A DNA stretch of 44,133 nucleotides from Stagnimonas sp. (GTDB lineage: Bacteria > Pseudomonadota > Gammaproteobacteria > Nevskiales > Nevskiaceae), in the NCBI GenBank assembly GCA_030652575.1, contig JAUSQI010000052.1:1-44133 (forward strand), written 5' to 3'. Shown in pieces: positions 1 through 7,927 of the stretch; within the stretch, counting starts at the first letter, position 1; every line of letters begins with the position of its first letter. Below the pieces are notes generated by a model, which was not told the origin of the DNA, made no database searches, and was given only the letters and a program-made list of their open reading frames with translations. The position numbers were made by a program, and so were the translations under genes.

Positions 1-1065
1 GAGGGTGGTGGTCTTGCCGCTGCCGGTGGGGCCGGTGACGAGGATGATGCCGTGCGGCTGCTCGATGAGCGCACGCCAGCGGGCCTCGTCTTCTGGGTTG
101 AAGCCGAGTGCGGCGAAGTCCTTGACCAGCACTTCGGGGTCGAAGATGCGCAGGACCAGCTTCTCACCGAACGCCGTGGGCAGGCTCGACACACGCAGCT
201 CCACCTCGCGGCCTTCGGGGCTGCGGGTTTTCACGCGGCCATCCTGCGGTTTGCGCTTTTCGGCCAGGTCCATGCGCGCCAGCATCTTCAGGCGGCTGGT
301 GACCGGCGGGATCAGCGACACCGGCAGCTGGTAGACCTCGTGCAGCGTGCCGTCGATGCGGAAGCGCACCGTGCCCTGCTCGCGGCGCGGCTCGATGTGG
401 ATGTCGCTGGCGCGCTGGTCGAAGGCGAATTGCAGTAGCCAGTCGACGATGCCGATCACATGCGAATCGTCGGCGCTGAGGTTGCCGGCTTTGCCGAGCT
501 GGGTGAGCTGCTCGAAGTTTTGAAGTGCACTGGGCGAGCGGCCCTGGGCGTTCTGGCTGGCCTTCACGGAGCGGGCGAGGGCGTAGAACTCGACCGAATA
601 GCGCTCGATGTCCTTGGGGTTGGCGACGACGAGCTTGAGCTGCTGCTTGATGCGCGGGGCCAGTTCTTTTTCCCACTCCAGCGCGAAGGGATCGCTGACC
701 GCAATGACGGCCTCACCCGCAGTGACCTTCACCGGCAATATCTTCAGCCGCGCGGCATAGGCGTACGGAATGAGTCCGGTGACGCGGCCGACGTCGATGC
801 TGAGCGGGTCGATGCGCAAAAACGGCAATCCCGCCTTGGCACCGAGCCAGGTGGTGAGGGTGTCGATGCCGAGCTTGCGCTTGGGGTCGCGCGCATCGGG
901 GAAGTCCATCTCCGCCACCGCGACCAGCGGATGCACAGCCGTGTCGGCGCGCACGCGCATTTGCAGGGCGGCGATCTGGTCTTGCGTCAGCAGGCCATCG
1001 GCCTTGAGGGCATTGAGCACATAGCGCAGGGTGAGTGCGGGTTGGGGCGAGACAGGTGCGTTCAT
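1..1065 (-). CDS. GspE/PilB-family secretion or pilus ATPase, N-terminal part
   Basis: This is the first 355 codons of a type II secretion / type IV pilus assembly ATPase; the window edge cuts it inside the nucleotide-binding core. The N-terminal ~150 residues look like the GspE/PilB N-terminal (MshEN-like) domain. The core follows, with [12 protein letters not shown] and the Asp-box region, and ends in the Walker A motif GPTGSGKT at residues 345-352, the last residues seen. Hexameric ATPases of this family power extension of pili or pseudopili from the cytoplasmic face of the inner membrane. The ATG at 1065 opens the frame. Divergent from the GMC oxidoreductase, with a 78 bp gap. Family certain; PilB versus GspE cannot be decided without the C-terminus and neighbours. 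Confidence 0.9.
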   Translation of the reverse strand, partial: MNAPVSPQPALTLRYVLNALKADGLLTQDQIAALQMRVRADTAVHPLVAVAEMDFPDARDPKRKLGIDTLTTWLGAKAGLPFLRIDPLSIDVGRVTGLIPYAYAARLKILPVKVTAGEAVIAVSDPFALEWEKELAPRIKQQLKLVVANPKDIERYSVEFYALARSVKASQNAQGRSPSALQNFEQLTQLGKAGNLSADDSHVIGIVDWLLQFAFDQRASDIHIEPRREQGTVRFRIDGTLHEVYQLPVSLIPPVTSRLKMLARMDLAEKRKPQDGRVKTRSPEGREVELRVSSLPTAFGEKLVLRIFDPEVLVKDFAALGFNPEDEARWRALIEQPHGIILVTGPTGSGKTTTL

Positions 1066-1143
1066 GGCTCAAACCTTAGCACCACAACGCGCAGCCGGAT
1101 AAGCTCTGGCGACAAAGCAAATCGCTCGTACGGAGGAGACCCG

Positions 1144-2751
1144 ATGGAAGCAGATTTCGTGATCGTAGGTGGCGGCTCGGCAGGTTGCGTGCTGGCCAAT
1201 CGCCTGAGCGCCGACGGCAAGTACACCGTAGTGCTGATCGAAGCCGGCCCGCCGGACAAGAGTGCGTTCATCCATATGCCGGCGGGCATCATCCCGGTGA
1301 TCCGCAGCGACACCTACAACTGGAAGTACTGGACCGCACCCGAGCCCGAGATGGGCAACCGGCCGATGTTCTGGCCGCGCGGCCGCACACTGGGCGGCAG
1401 CAGTTCGATCAATGCCATGTGCTACCTGCGCGGCCACGCCTGGGACTACAACCATTGGGCCGAGCTGGGTTGCAGGGGCTGGGGCTACGAGGATGTGCTG
1501 CCGGTGTTCCGGCGCATGGAAAACTTCGAGCCCTGCGAGGGGCGGCCAGATGCCTTCCACGGCGTCGGCGGGCCGCTGAATGTGGCCGCGCACCGCTACA
1601 TCAATCCGCTGATGAAGGCGTTCATCACAGCGGCTCAGGAGGCGGGTCATGCCTACAACCCCGACTTCAACGGGGCGCAGCAGGAGGGCGTGGGCTACTT
1701 CAACGTGATGCAGAAGGGCGGCCAGCGTTGCAGCAATGCCAAGGCCTATCTCGACGACAAGGTGAAGGCGCGCGAGAACCTCACCATCCTCACCGATGCC
1801 CATGTCGCTGGCGTGCGCTTCGATGGCACTCGCGCCGTGGGTGTCACGCTCAAGAGCGCGCCGGGCGAGATCACGGCGCGGCGTGAAGTGATCCTGAGCG
1901 CCGGTGCCATTGGCTCACCGCAGTTGCTGATGCTCAGCGGCGTTGGCCCGGCCAAGCATTTGCAGGAGATGGGCATCCCGCTGGTGCACGACAACGCCGC
2001 GGTGGGCGAGAACCTGCAAGACCATCTGGATGTGACGGTATCGGTGAAGGAACGCACGCGCCATGCGGTATCGCTCAACCCCTTGGGACTGCCGCGCTCG
2101 ATCAAGAGCGTCTGGCAGTACGTCACCAAGAAAGAAGGCGAGATGACCAGCAACTTCGCGCAGGCGGGCGGCTTCATCAAGAGCAATCCGAAAGAGCCGA
2201 TCCCGGACATCCAGCTGCACTTTGTGCCGTTCGTCTACTCCAATCACGGCACCGACCTGGGGCCGATTCTCAAATACTGGGGCTACACGCTGATGGCCTG
2301 TGATCTGCGCCCCAAGAGTCGCGGCGCGATCACCCTCGCCAGCACCGATCCGATGATCCATCCCCGGATTGAGGCGCGATATTTGCAGCACGAAAGCGAG
2401 ATGCAGCGCCTGCTGACGGCAATCATGAAAGGTCGTGAGATTCTCGCGCAGCCGGCGTTCAAGGCGCATCGCGGCGAAGAGCTGCTGCCGGGTTCGGAGC
2501 TGCGTAGCGACGACGAGCTGCGCGAGTGGATCCGCCAGAAGGCCGAGACGATCTACCATCCGGTCGGCACTTGTAAGATGGGCACCGACGACGCGGCCGT
2601 CGTCGATTTGCGCTTGAACGTGCGGGGCGTGACCGGCCTCAGGGTGGTGGATGCCTCGATCATGCCAACGCTGATCGGCGGCAACACCAATGCGCCGACC
2701 ACTATGATTGCGGAGAAAGGCGCGGAGATGATTCTCGCCGACCACCGATAG
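1144..2751 (+). CDS. GMC-family FAD oxidoreductase (choline/alcohol dehydrogenase-like)
   Basis: A 535-residue glucose-methanol-choline oxidoreductase. The Rossmann FAD motif VGGGSAG lies at about residues 8-14. The GMC signature [13 protein letters not shown] follows, then the second signature [15 protein letters not shown]. The C-terminal catalytic block carries [10 protein letters not shown] (active-site His) and [16 protein letters not shown]. Length is typical of bacterial choline-dehydrogenase-like members, which oxidise alcohols with FAD. The substrate cannot be read from the sequence; medium- or long-chain alcohols and polyethylene glycol are common alternatives to choline. The ATG at 1144 has a strong GGAGGAG site 5 bp upstream, which excludes longer in-frame starts. 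It heads a + strand group, with the lipoprotein gene 9 bp downstream. Confidence 0.93.
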   Translation: MEADFVIVGGGSAGCVLANRLSADGKYTVVLIEAGPPDKSAFIHMPAGIIPVIRSDTYNWKYWTAPEPEMGNRPMFWPRGRTLGGSSSINAMCYLRGHAWDYNHWAELGCRGWGYEDVLPVFRRMENFEPCEGRPDAFHGVGGPLNVAAHRYINPLMKAFITAAQEAGHAYNPDFNGAQQEGVGYFNVMQKGGQRCSNAKAYLDDKVKARENLTILTDAHVAGVRFDGTRAVGVTLKSAPGEITARREVILSAGAIGSPQLLMLSGVGPAKHLQEMGIPLVHDNAAVGENLQDHLDVTVSVKERTRHAVSLNPLGLPRSIKSVWQYVTKKEGEMTSNFAQAGGFIKSNPKEPIPDIQLHFVPFVYSNHGTDLGPILKYWGYTLMACDLRPKSRGAITLASTDPMIHPRIEARYLQHESEMQRLLTAIMKGREILAQPAFKAHRGEELLPGSELRSDDELREWIRQKAETIYHPVGTCKMGTDDAAVVDLRLNVRGVTGLRVVDASIMPTLIGGNTNAPTTMIAEKGAEMILADHR

Positions 2752-2760
2752 GGAGCAGCG

Positions 2761-3339
2761 ATGCGGAAGTGTGCAGAGCGGGTAGGGATGACCTTGGCGG
2801 TAATGACGTTGAGCGCCTGCGCGCAACTGACCACTGGCGCTGAAACCGCCGCACAGCTGCCACGCGCGGCGGTGGAAGGCACCTATGGGTTCTTCGAAAC
2901 GCTGTTCGCCCGCGAGGAGCTGTCCGTGGAAGTCGTTGAAGTGGGCCGCTTGCCCAATTGCAACTCCACCGGCCGCGAGCCCTCGCTGGAGATGTTTGCC
3001 GATGCAGCCGCGGTCAAAAGCTGGCAGCAGACACGCGGCGTGGCCTTTACGCCATCGGGCGCCGAGCCGCCGCCGGGCATCTATGCCGTTGTCGAAATGG
3101 GTGAGCGCGGCACCGGCGGCTACAGCCTGGCGGTGAGTCGGCAGGCGGCGATCCGGGACGATGTGCTGTATCTCAAGGGCAGCTTCCTGGTGCCGGGCAA
3201 TTCCTCGATGGTTATCCAGGTGCTCACCAGCCCTTGTTCCCTGGTGCGCGTGCCCACGCGCAGCTACAACCGCGTCGTGTTGCTCGATCAGTCCAACAAC
3301 GTGCGCACGAGCTGGTCTGCGCCCGGTTTCAAGAATTGA
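2761..3339 (+). CDS. PrcB-like lipoprotein
   Basis: A 192-residue exported protein. Residues 1-20 form a lipoprotein signal ending in the lipobox L-S-A-C with Cys20 as the acylated residue. The C-terminal half has a GGYSLAV...DVLYLKGSF...PGNSSMVIQVLTSPC pattern. This resembles the PrcB C-terminal domain, known from a protease-complex subunit of Treponema and found in many small lipoproteins of unknown role. No catalytic motif is visible. It lies between the GMC oxidoreductase (9 bp) and the acyltransferase (17 bp) and is probably co-transcribed with both. Lipoprotein status is well supported. The PrcB assignment is from pattern memory and moderate; no function is claimed. Confidence 0.75.
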   Translation: MRKCAERVGMTLAVMTLSACAQLTTGAETAAQLPRAAVEGTYGFFETLFAREELSVEVVEVGRLPNCNSTGREPSLEMFADAAAVKSWQQTRGVAFTPSGAEPPPGIYAVVEMGERGTGGYSLAVSRQAAIRDDVLYLKGSFLVPGNSSMVIQVLTSPCSLVRVPTRSYNRVVLLDQSNNVRTSWSAPGFKN

Positions 3340-3356
3340 CCCAGAAGATATCGACC

Positions 3357-4253
3357 ATGTTCGGATTGCTGCGTGGCACCGTGGTGGCCGTGTTGTTTGC
3401 TCTCAACACGGTGTTCTGGTTCATCCCCATCATCATTCTTTCCGTCATCAAACGGCTGCTGCCGGGGCGTGGCTTGCAACGCGTGCTGGCCCGCATGGCC
3501 GATGGCTGCGCGCAAACCTGGGTGGGCTGCAACAAGCTGTTCTCGGACGTGCTGCTGCCCACACGCTTCGATGTCCGCGGCGTCGAGACGCTGGATACGA
3601 AAGCGCAGTACTTCATCTGCAGCAATCACCAGACCTGGAACGACATCCATGTGCTGCAGAAGACCTTTTATGGCAAGGCGCCGTTCTTCAAGTTTTTCCT
3701 GAAACAGGAACTGATCTGGGTGCCGGTGCTGGGCCTGGCCTGGTGGGGGCTGGACTTCCCCTTCATGCGCCGCTCCACCGCCGCGCAGATCGCGAAAAAC
3801 CCGGCGCTGCGCGGCAAGGACATCGAGACCACGCGCAAGACCTGCGAGAAGTACGAAGGCGTGCCGGTGGCGATCTTCAATTTTCTCGAAGGCACGCGCT
3901 TCACCCGCGCCAAGCACGATCAGCAGGGTTCGCCCTACCAGCATCTGCTCAAGCCCAAGGCAGGCGGTTTTGCCTTCACGCTCTCTGCGATGGGCGGGCG
4001 GCTGCACTCGCTACTCGACGTGACCATCGTCTACCCGGAGGGCGCCAAGACTTTCGGCCAGTTTCTGGCCGGGCAGGTCAAGAACGTGATCGTCGAGGTG
4101 AAGCAGCGTGAAATCCCGGCCGCGTTCGCCAAGGGCGATTACGAGGGCGACCCGCTGTTCCGCAAGACGGTGCAGGACTACGTCGCCGCGCTCTGGGCGG
4201 AGAAAGACCAGCGCATCGGCCAGTTGCTGAGCGAGTTCGAAGCGGGCACTTGA
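3357..4253 (+). CDS. 1-acyl-sn-glycerol-3-phosphate acyltransferase, YihG type
   Basis: A 298-residue membrane acyltransferase of the PlsC/LPLAT family. Residues 8-32 form an N-terminal hydrophobic anchor. The catalytic HX4D motif is SNHQTWND, with His91 and Asp96. The acceptor-binding motif is FLEGTR at 176-181. The spacing, the Trp in the HX4D box and the length match the YihG subgroup, which adds a second acyl chain to lysophosphatidic acid in membrane phospholipid synthesis. The ATG at 3357 gives the family N-terminus; an upstream in-frame extension reads through the preceding gene and was discarded. Third gene of the GMC-lipoprotein-acyltransferase group. Confidence 0.9.
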   Translation: MFGLLRGTVVAVLFALNTVFWFIPIIILSVIKRLLPGRGLQRVLARMADGCAQTWVGCNKLFSDVLLPTRFDVRGVETLDTKAQYFICSNHQTWNDIHVLQKTFYGKAPFFKFFLKQELIWVPVLGLAWWGLDFPFMRRSTAAQIAKNPALRGKDIETTRKTCEKYEGVPVAIFNFLEGTRFTRAKHDQQGSPYQHLLKPKAGGFAFTLSAMGGRLHSLLDVTIVYPEGAKTFGQFLAGQVKNVIVEVKQREIPAAFAKGDYEGDPLFRKTVQDYVAALWAEKDQRIGQLLSEFEAGT

Positions 4254-4311
4254 CGGCAGTTGCCACGCCATTAAATTTGACGTCCTGCCCGTCTCGCAAC
4301 CATTGATCCAC

Positions 4312-5088
4312 ATGAGCTGGAACCGCAAGCTGCTGCTGACCAAGATCAAGGCCTTGGGTGCGCACCTCGGCATCAGCGTCGTGCTGGTCGGCATCGCCGT
4401 CTGGCTGATTCTGTTCCGCTGGTTCCCCACCCCCTTGTTCACCACCGATGGCGGCGGCGTCGGTCTCAAGCTGCTGCTGCTGGTCGATCTGGTGCTGGGC
4501 CCCTTGCTGACTTTCGTGGTCTTCAATCCACTGAAGGCACGGCGGCTGATGGTGCTCGATCTCGCGGTGATTGCGATGCTGCAGCTGTCGGCCTACGGCG
4601 CCGGGCTGTGGTCGATCTACACCGTGCGTGTGCAGGCGGTGGCGCTGCACGAGGGCGTGTTCCACGCGGTCACCGCCAAGGAGTATCAGGATCAGACCAT
4701 CGAGCCTGATAGCTGGCAGGCACTCGGCCCGCGTGCGCCCCATCTCGTGAACGTGCGAGCCCCGCTAGATGGCGATGAGGCGATGGGGGTGACGGCCTTC
4801 GGCTTCACCGCCGGGCTGGAGCCGTATCAGCTGCAGTTTCTGTATCAACCACTCGCCGCAGCCTGGCCCGCAGCGCGCCAGCAGGGCTGGCCGCTCACCG
4901 AGTTGCAGGCGAGCCAGCCGGCCATCGCGGCCAGGGCGGCGGCCTGGCTGGGCCGGCACGCCGATCTCAAGCCGGAGACGATTCGCTTCTACCGCGTCGA
5001 GGGTTTCTACGGCAGCGCCGTGCTGGCGCTGGACGAAACCGGGGCCTCGGTGGGCGGCTTCGACGGCGATCTGGCGAAACGGCCCTAA
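4312..5088 (+). CDS. TfpX/TfpZ-family type IV pilin accessory protein
   Basis: A 258-residue protein with three N-terminal membrane segments at roughly 19-36, 53-71 and 82-103, followed by a soluble ~150-residue domain. The WFPTPLFTTDGG and LLLLVDLVLGPLLTFVVFNP stretches are typical of the TfpX/TfpZ pilin-accessory family. Members are usually encoded next to a major pilin and aid its assembly or surface display. No pilin gene is adjacent here; only the partial pilus/secretion ATPase at the window start and the Chp genes further on share the theme. The ATG at 4312 is preferred to a TTG three codons earlier. Its last 4 bp overlap the 3' end of the opposite-strand DUF4442 gene. Confidence 0.85.
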   Translation: MSWNRKLLLTKIKALGAHLGISVVLVGIAVWLILFRWFPTPLFTTDGGGVGLKLLLLVDLVLGPLLTFVVFNPLKARRLMVLDLAVIAMLQLSAYGAGLWSIYTVRVQAVALHEGVFHAVTAKEYQDQTIEPDSWQALGPRAPHLVNVRAPLDGDEAMGVTAFGFTAGLEPYQLQFLYQPLAAAWPAARQQGWPLTELQASQPAIAARAAAWLGRHADLKPETIRFYRVEGFYGSAVLALDETGASVGGFDGDLAKRP

Positions 5089-5564
5089 GTTTTTTTCTTC
5101 GCCGTCACCCAGATGTTGATGATCGCGTCGAAGACGATCTCGCCGCGGGTATCGAGCACATCGACCTTCACCGGCAAATCGAATCCAGCCGGGCCGTAGA
5201 CCGTCTTGGGGTCGATCGTCGCCACGGCGCGCAAGTCTGTCTCCGCTTTCTTGAGATACCGCACGCTCATGCTCTTGGGCAGCCAGCGGTGGGTCGCCGG
5301 TAGCGTCGCCTCGGCCACGATGCCCATCGCCGCTTCGGCCATGTTGCAGATCGCGATGGCATGAAAGGTGCCAATGTGGTTGTGCACGGCGCGGCGCTTT
5401 TCGGCGGTGAGTTCGGCGCGGCCAGACTCCACGGCCTCGAATCGCGGCCGCACGGTGGCGAAGTAGGGCGCCTTGCGGCTGATCGCCTGGGAGAACAGCC
5501 ACTTGCCGCCGGGCTTGCTCTTGAGGGTGTTCCAGAGTTTGAGCACGGCACTGGGTTTGGACAC
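5085..5564 (-). CDS. DUF4442 hotdog-fold protein (possible acyl-CoA thioesterase)
   Basis: A 159-residue protein with the DUF4442/hotdog pattern: an N-terminal helix with FSQAISRKAPYFATV, the central N-H-I-G-T-F-H-A-I-A turn and helix with N-M-A-E, and a final strand INIWVTAKKK. Hotdog proteins of this type are related to PaaI-like thioesterases, but many have no assigned substrate. A GTG start at 5564 is chosen because GGAG lies 7 bp upstream and the family N-terminus begins there; a longer open frame upstream lacks family character. It converges on, and overlaps by 4 bp, the TfpX-like gene. Confidence 0.82.
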   Translation of the reverse strand: MSKPSAVLKLWNTLKSKPGGKWLFSQAISRKAPYFATVRPRFEAVESGRAELTAEKRRAVHNHIGTFHAIAICNMAEAAMGIVAEATLPATHRWLPKSMSVRYLKKAETDLRAVATIDPKTVYGPAGFDLPVKVDVLDTRGEIVFDAIINIWVTAKKKT

Positions 5565-5653
5565 GGGATGACTCCGATGAGAAGGGCGATGCCGATGTGG
5601 CAAGAGTAGACAGGGAGGATCATCCCTGTGATGCGGCGCAGACAGCAAGCCCC

Positions 5654-5888
5654 ATGTCATTTGGCCATCTGCGCGCGCCATTTTGCGCTTCCGTTGTCTT
5701 CGCCGCCCTGCTCGCAGTCTGCGGTGACTCGAGGGCTCGCCGGTGCGATATGGCTTCGCGAGATCGAAACCATCGAGGGCATTCGCGAATGGAACAAGGC
5801 GAAAAACTTTGCCGATACCTTGCCCGGTACCGACTGCGTGACCATGCCGTATCAGGATCGCGTCAGCTGGGTGCACCGGGTCGGCTAG
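5654..5888 (+). pseudogene. Small secreted-protein ORF, apparently frameshifted
   Basis: Two partial frames look like parts of one gene. From the ATG at 5654, one frame encodes a plausible lipoprotein signal (ASVVFAALLAVCGDS, with Cys as a lipobox candidate), then turns into Arg-rich non-protein-like sequence. The next frame, from about 5735 to the TAG at 5886-5888, reads as normal protein (WLREIETIEGIREWNKAKNF and on to SWVHRVG). A one-base shift around 5715-5750 would join them into a ~78-residue secreted protein. The family was not recognised. Alternatives are an intact 86-codon ORF from 5628, whose N-terminus looks unnatural, or chance. Base composition here is lower in G+C than in the flanking genes. 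Confidence 0.4.
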
Positions 5889-5909
5889 GAGAAACCCTGA
5901 CCTTGTTCC

Positions 5910-5944
5910 CCCGCCTGCGGGAGGGGGGCTAGGGGAGAGGGAGC
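5910..5944 (+). repeat. GC-rich REP-like repeat, left copy with hairpin
   Basis: A short G-run repeat at 5919-5944 (GGGAGGGGGGCTAGGGGAGA, then GGGAGC) is preceded by a small palindrome CCCGC-CT-GCGGG at 5910-5921. A nearly identical 24-base copy lies inverted at 6176-6199, so the two bracket the DUF559 fragment. Repeats of this composition are common intergenic elements in proteobacteria, often beside DUF559 genes; that link is from general knowledge. Confidence 0.6.
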
Positions 5945-5962
5945 TTTTGCTAGGCTCGAAAC

Positions 5963-6226
5963 ATGCGAGAGCGTCAAGCCAAACTAACCAATGCCAAAGC
6001 CTTACGGGTCGGGCAGACCGATGCAGAACTTAGGCTTTGGTACTACCTTCGAGCCCATCGACTCGGTGGGTTCAAGTTCAAGAGGCAGGTTCGTCTCGGC
6101 CAATTCATCGTTGACTTTGCCCGCCTTGAAGCCAAGCTCGTTATCGAGCTCGATGGCGGCTCTGCCGTGAAAGAAGCCCCTCTCCCCAACCCCTCTCCCG
6201 GAACCCCAGATCGAACTGCCACATGA
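5963..6226 (+). pseudogene. DUF559 (Vsr-like) endonuclease, internally deleted
   Basis: The first ~65 codons match the DUF559 family, a PD-(D/E)XK/Vsr-like endonuclease domain: RERQAKLTNAKALR, then LRLWYYLRAHRLGGFKFKRQ, then FIVDFARLEAKLVIELDGG. Full members run ~110-130 residues and continue with the QH motif and a C-terminal RxL-RFWN block; both are missing. After ELDGG the frame goes straight into a 21-codon tail (KEAPLPNPSPG...) encoded by the right-hand repeat. The simplest reading is an in-frame internal deletion that removed the second half of the nuclease core. The residual ORF stop overlaps the start of the next gene. Probably inactive. Confidence 0.75.
6176..6199 (-). repeat. GC-rich REP-like repeat, right inverted copy
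   Basis: GCCCCTCTCCCCAACCCCTC, then TCCC, on the + strand is the reverse complement of the 5919-5944 copy apart from a few substitutions and one indel. It supplies the last codons of the deleted DUF559 ORF and ends 23 bp before the DUF486 start, leaving that gene without a clear Shine-Dalgarno sequence. Confidence 0.6.
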
Positions 6227-6576
6227 ACTTGCCTGTTCTCGCCCAAACCGCCGGCCTGCTGCTCATCAGCAATGTGTTCATGACCTTTGCCTGGTACGCG
6301 CATCTCAAGGACGCCACCCAGAAGCCCTTGTGGATTGCGATTTTCGCGTCCTGGGGCATCGCGTTTTTTGAATACGCGATCATGGTGCCGGCCAATCGCA
6401 TCGGCTTTGCCGGCGCGTTGTCGCTGGGGCAATTGAAGATCCTGCAAGAGGTCATCACCCTCGCGGTGTTCGTGCCGTTTGCAGTGTTCTACATGAAGCA
6501 GCCGATGCGACTGGATTTTCTCTGGGCTGGCCTCTGCATGTGCGGCGCGGTGTATTTCATCTTCCGCAGTGCGTGA
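6223..6576 (+). CDS. DUF486 / DMT-family small membrane protein
   Basis: A 117-residue, very hydrophobic protein with four predicted membrane helices (about 7-25, 36-55, 63-92, 98-114). FMTFAWYAHLKD near the N-terminus and SLGQLKILQEVITLAVFVPF in the middle are characteristic of DUF486, a small branch of the drug/metabolite transporter superfamily. Substrate and physiological role are unknown. The ATG at 6223 fits the family N-terminus, but no good ribosome-binding site precedes it because the GC-rich repeat ends just upstream. It converges on the DUF3224 gene with a 9 bp gap. Confidence 0.88.
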   Translation: MNLPVLAQTAGLLLISNVFMTFAWYAHLKDATQKPLWIAIFASWGIAFFEYAIMVPANRIGFAGALSLGQLKILQEVITLAVFVPFAVFYMKQPMRLDFLWAGLCMCGAVYFIFRSA

Positions 6577-6585
6577 GTTTCCAGC

Positions 6586-7059
6586 TCAGGGCAGGGTGTA
6601 GTCGAAGTCGTAGTAGTGCTTGCCGCCCTCGATGCGGATCGCCATTTTCCCTGTCAGCCCGGTCAATTCATCGCTGCCGGAATCCGGCACGACGACCACT
6701 GAGAGCTGTGGTGCGCCGCGCGTCATCAGGCCGCTGTGCTGCAGCGCGAAGCTGCCTTTCTTGCCGTCCAGCGTGCCGCTGACCTGTTCGATGGCGACAT
6801 AGGCGGCCGAACCTTCCACGGCCGTCATCGCCGCCAGCATTTCGCCCTTGCCGGTGGCTTTGAGGGGGCCGTGGTACTGCTTGTCCAGCGCGCGGCGACC
6901 GAAGTAGGGCGGGGCGTGTTCGTCTGCCAGGGCAAGCGTGGGCATCTTCACCTCGAAGAGGCCAGTGGCGTGTTTCTGTGTCATGGGTTTCTCGGCTGTG
7001 GATTGGGCGGGCGCGGTGCTTGCGATCAGCAGCAGTGCCGCAAACAGCATAGTACGCAT
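6586..7059 (-). CDS. DUF3224 exported protein
   Basis: A 157-residue protein with a cleavable signal (residues 1-19, MRTMLFAALLLIASTAPAQ) followed by a DUF3224 domain: a beta-rich barrel with KATGKGEMLAAM, GTLDGKKGSFALQHSG and the C-terminal GKHYYDFDYTLP. Members of this allene-oxide-cyclase-barrel-like group are of unknown function. The ATG at 7059 is chosen over a GTG at 7080 because GAGAGG lies 6 bp upstream. That site overlaps the stop codon of the upstream methyltransferase-like gene, which implies translational coupling in a two-gene minus-strand operon. Confidence 0.88.
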   Translation of the reverse strand: MRTMLFAALLLIASTAPAQSTAEKPMTQKHATGLFEVKMPTLALADEHAPPYFGRRALDKQYHGPLKATGKGEMLAAMTAVEGSAAYVAIEQVSGTLDGKKGSFALQHSGLMTRGAPQLSVVVVPDSGSDELTGLTGKMAIRIEGGKHYYDFDYTLP

Positions 7060-7069
7060 GCCCGGCCTC

Positions 7070-7846
7070 TCAAAATACACAGGGGATGAGCCACCAGCTG
7101 CGTTTTTTGTAGGCGGCCCATTCGGGGTAGCGGCTCATGCTGGCTTCCTTCATCGCCATGTTGGGCGCAAAGAGACTCAGCCAGATGTAGGCCAGCCACA
7201 GCAGCGGCAACCAGTGCCATACCAGCAGGGCAAATCCTAAGTAGATCATCATCTCGCCAAGATAATTCGGGTGGCGGATGAAGCGGTGCACGCCATCGCT
7301 GATGAGGCCACGCTTGACCCGCAGGGTGTAGAACTTCTGCGCATCGGCGGCAATCATGATGGCGCTGCCGGTGACGACCAGACTGGTGCACAGCGCGAAC
7401 CAGGCGGCATCGGGCAGCGGGTAGTTCGGCAGGCTGGTTCCGGAGATCAGCAGCCAGCCGAAGCTCCAGTAAACGCCGAGCCCAAACAGGGCGAACAGGC
7501 CGCCGCCGATGGTGATGCGGTGCTGCCAGCCGGGGTCGGGGAAGCAGAAATCCTTCAGCAGCCAGACCAAACCGTAGGAGCCATGCAGCGCCAGGTAAAT
7601 CCACGCGGCGGGTGCGGTGGCCGCAGGCGTGTGTGGTGCATAGAGCCACATCAGCAAGCCCAGAAAAAAGAAGGTGCCGCCTTTCTGGAAGTTGATGATC
7701 CAGGCGAACTTCCACGGCCGCACGCCGCCGCCCAGGTCGTACATCAGCCAGTTGTTGTAGCGCCGCAAGGCCACAGCCCACGCAGGGGCGTTGGTGGGGA
7801 TTGTTTGGCTTCTGTTGAGCGCCGCTGTCGTGTTGCTGATAGTCAT
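7070..7846 (-). CDS. Isoprenylcysteine methyltransferase-like membrane protein (DUF1295/PEMT-type)
   Basis: A 258-residue protein with about six hydrophobic segments. The C-terminal signature is RHPNYLGEMMIYLGFALL...P.L, followed by a soluble YPEWAAYKKRSWWLIP tail. This matches the membrane methyltransferase/reductase superfamily of ICMT, phospholipid N-methyltransferase and DUF1295 steroid-reductase-like proteins. R-H-P-N-Y is the conserved cofactor-pocket motif. The small-molecule substrate cannot be deduced. The ATG at 7846 has GAGGA about 8 bp upstream; a GTG five codons earlier is less likely. First gene of the pair with the DUF3224 gene and divergent from the amidase. Confidence 0.8.
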   Translation of the reverse strand: MTISNTTAALNRSQTIPTNAPAWAVALRRYNNWLMYDLGGGVRPWKFAWIINFQKGGTFFFLGLLMWLYAPHTPAATAPAAWIYLALHGSYGLVWLLKDFCFPDPGWQHRITIGGGLFALFGLGVYWSFGWLLISGTSLPNYPLPDAAWFALCTSLVVTGSAIMIAADAQKFYTLRVKRGLISDGVHRFIRHPNYLGEMMIYLGFALLVWHWLPLLWLAYIWLSLFAPNMAMKEASMSRYPEWAAYKKRSWWLIPCVF

Positions 7847-7927
7847 GCCGATTTTCCTCACGGTCTGGTGCCGCTGCGCCGTAATCTAAGCCCATCCCGA
7901 CAACTATTCAGCTTTCCCAGGAGCGGC

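Noticed and set aside
460-1143. N-terminal extension of the GMC oxidoreductase by about 228 codons
   Set aside because: The extension overlaps the opposite-strand GspE/PilB-type ATPase. A strong GGAGGAG site precedes the ATG at 1144, exactly where the FAD-binding motif begins.
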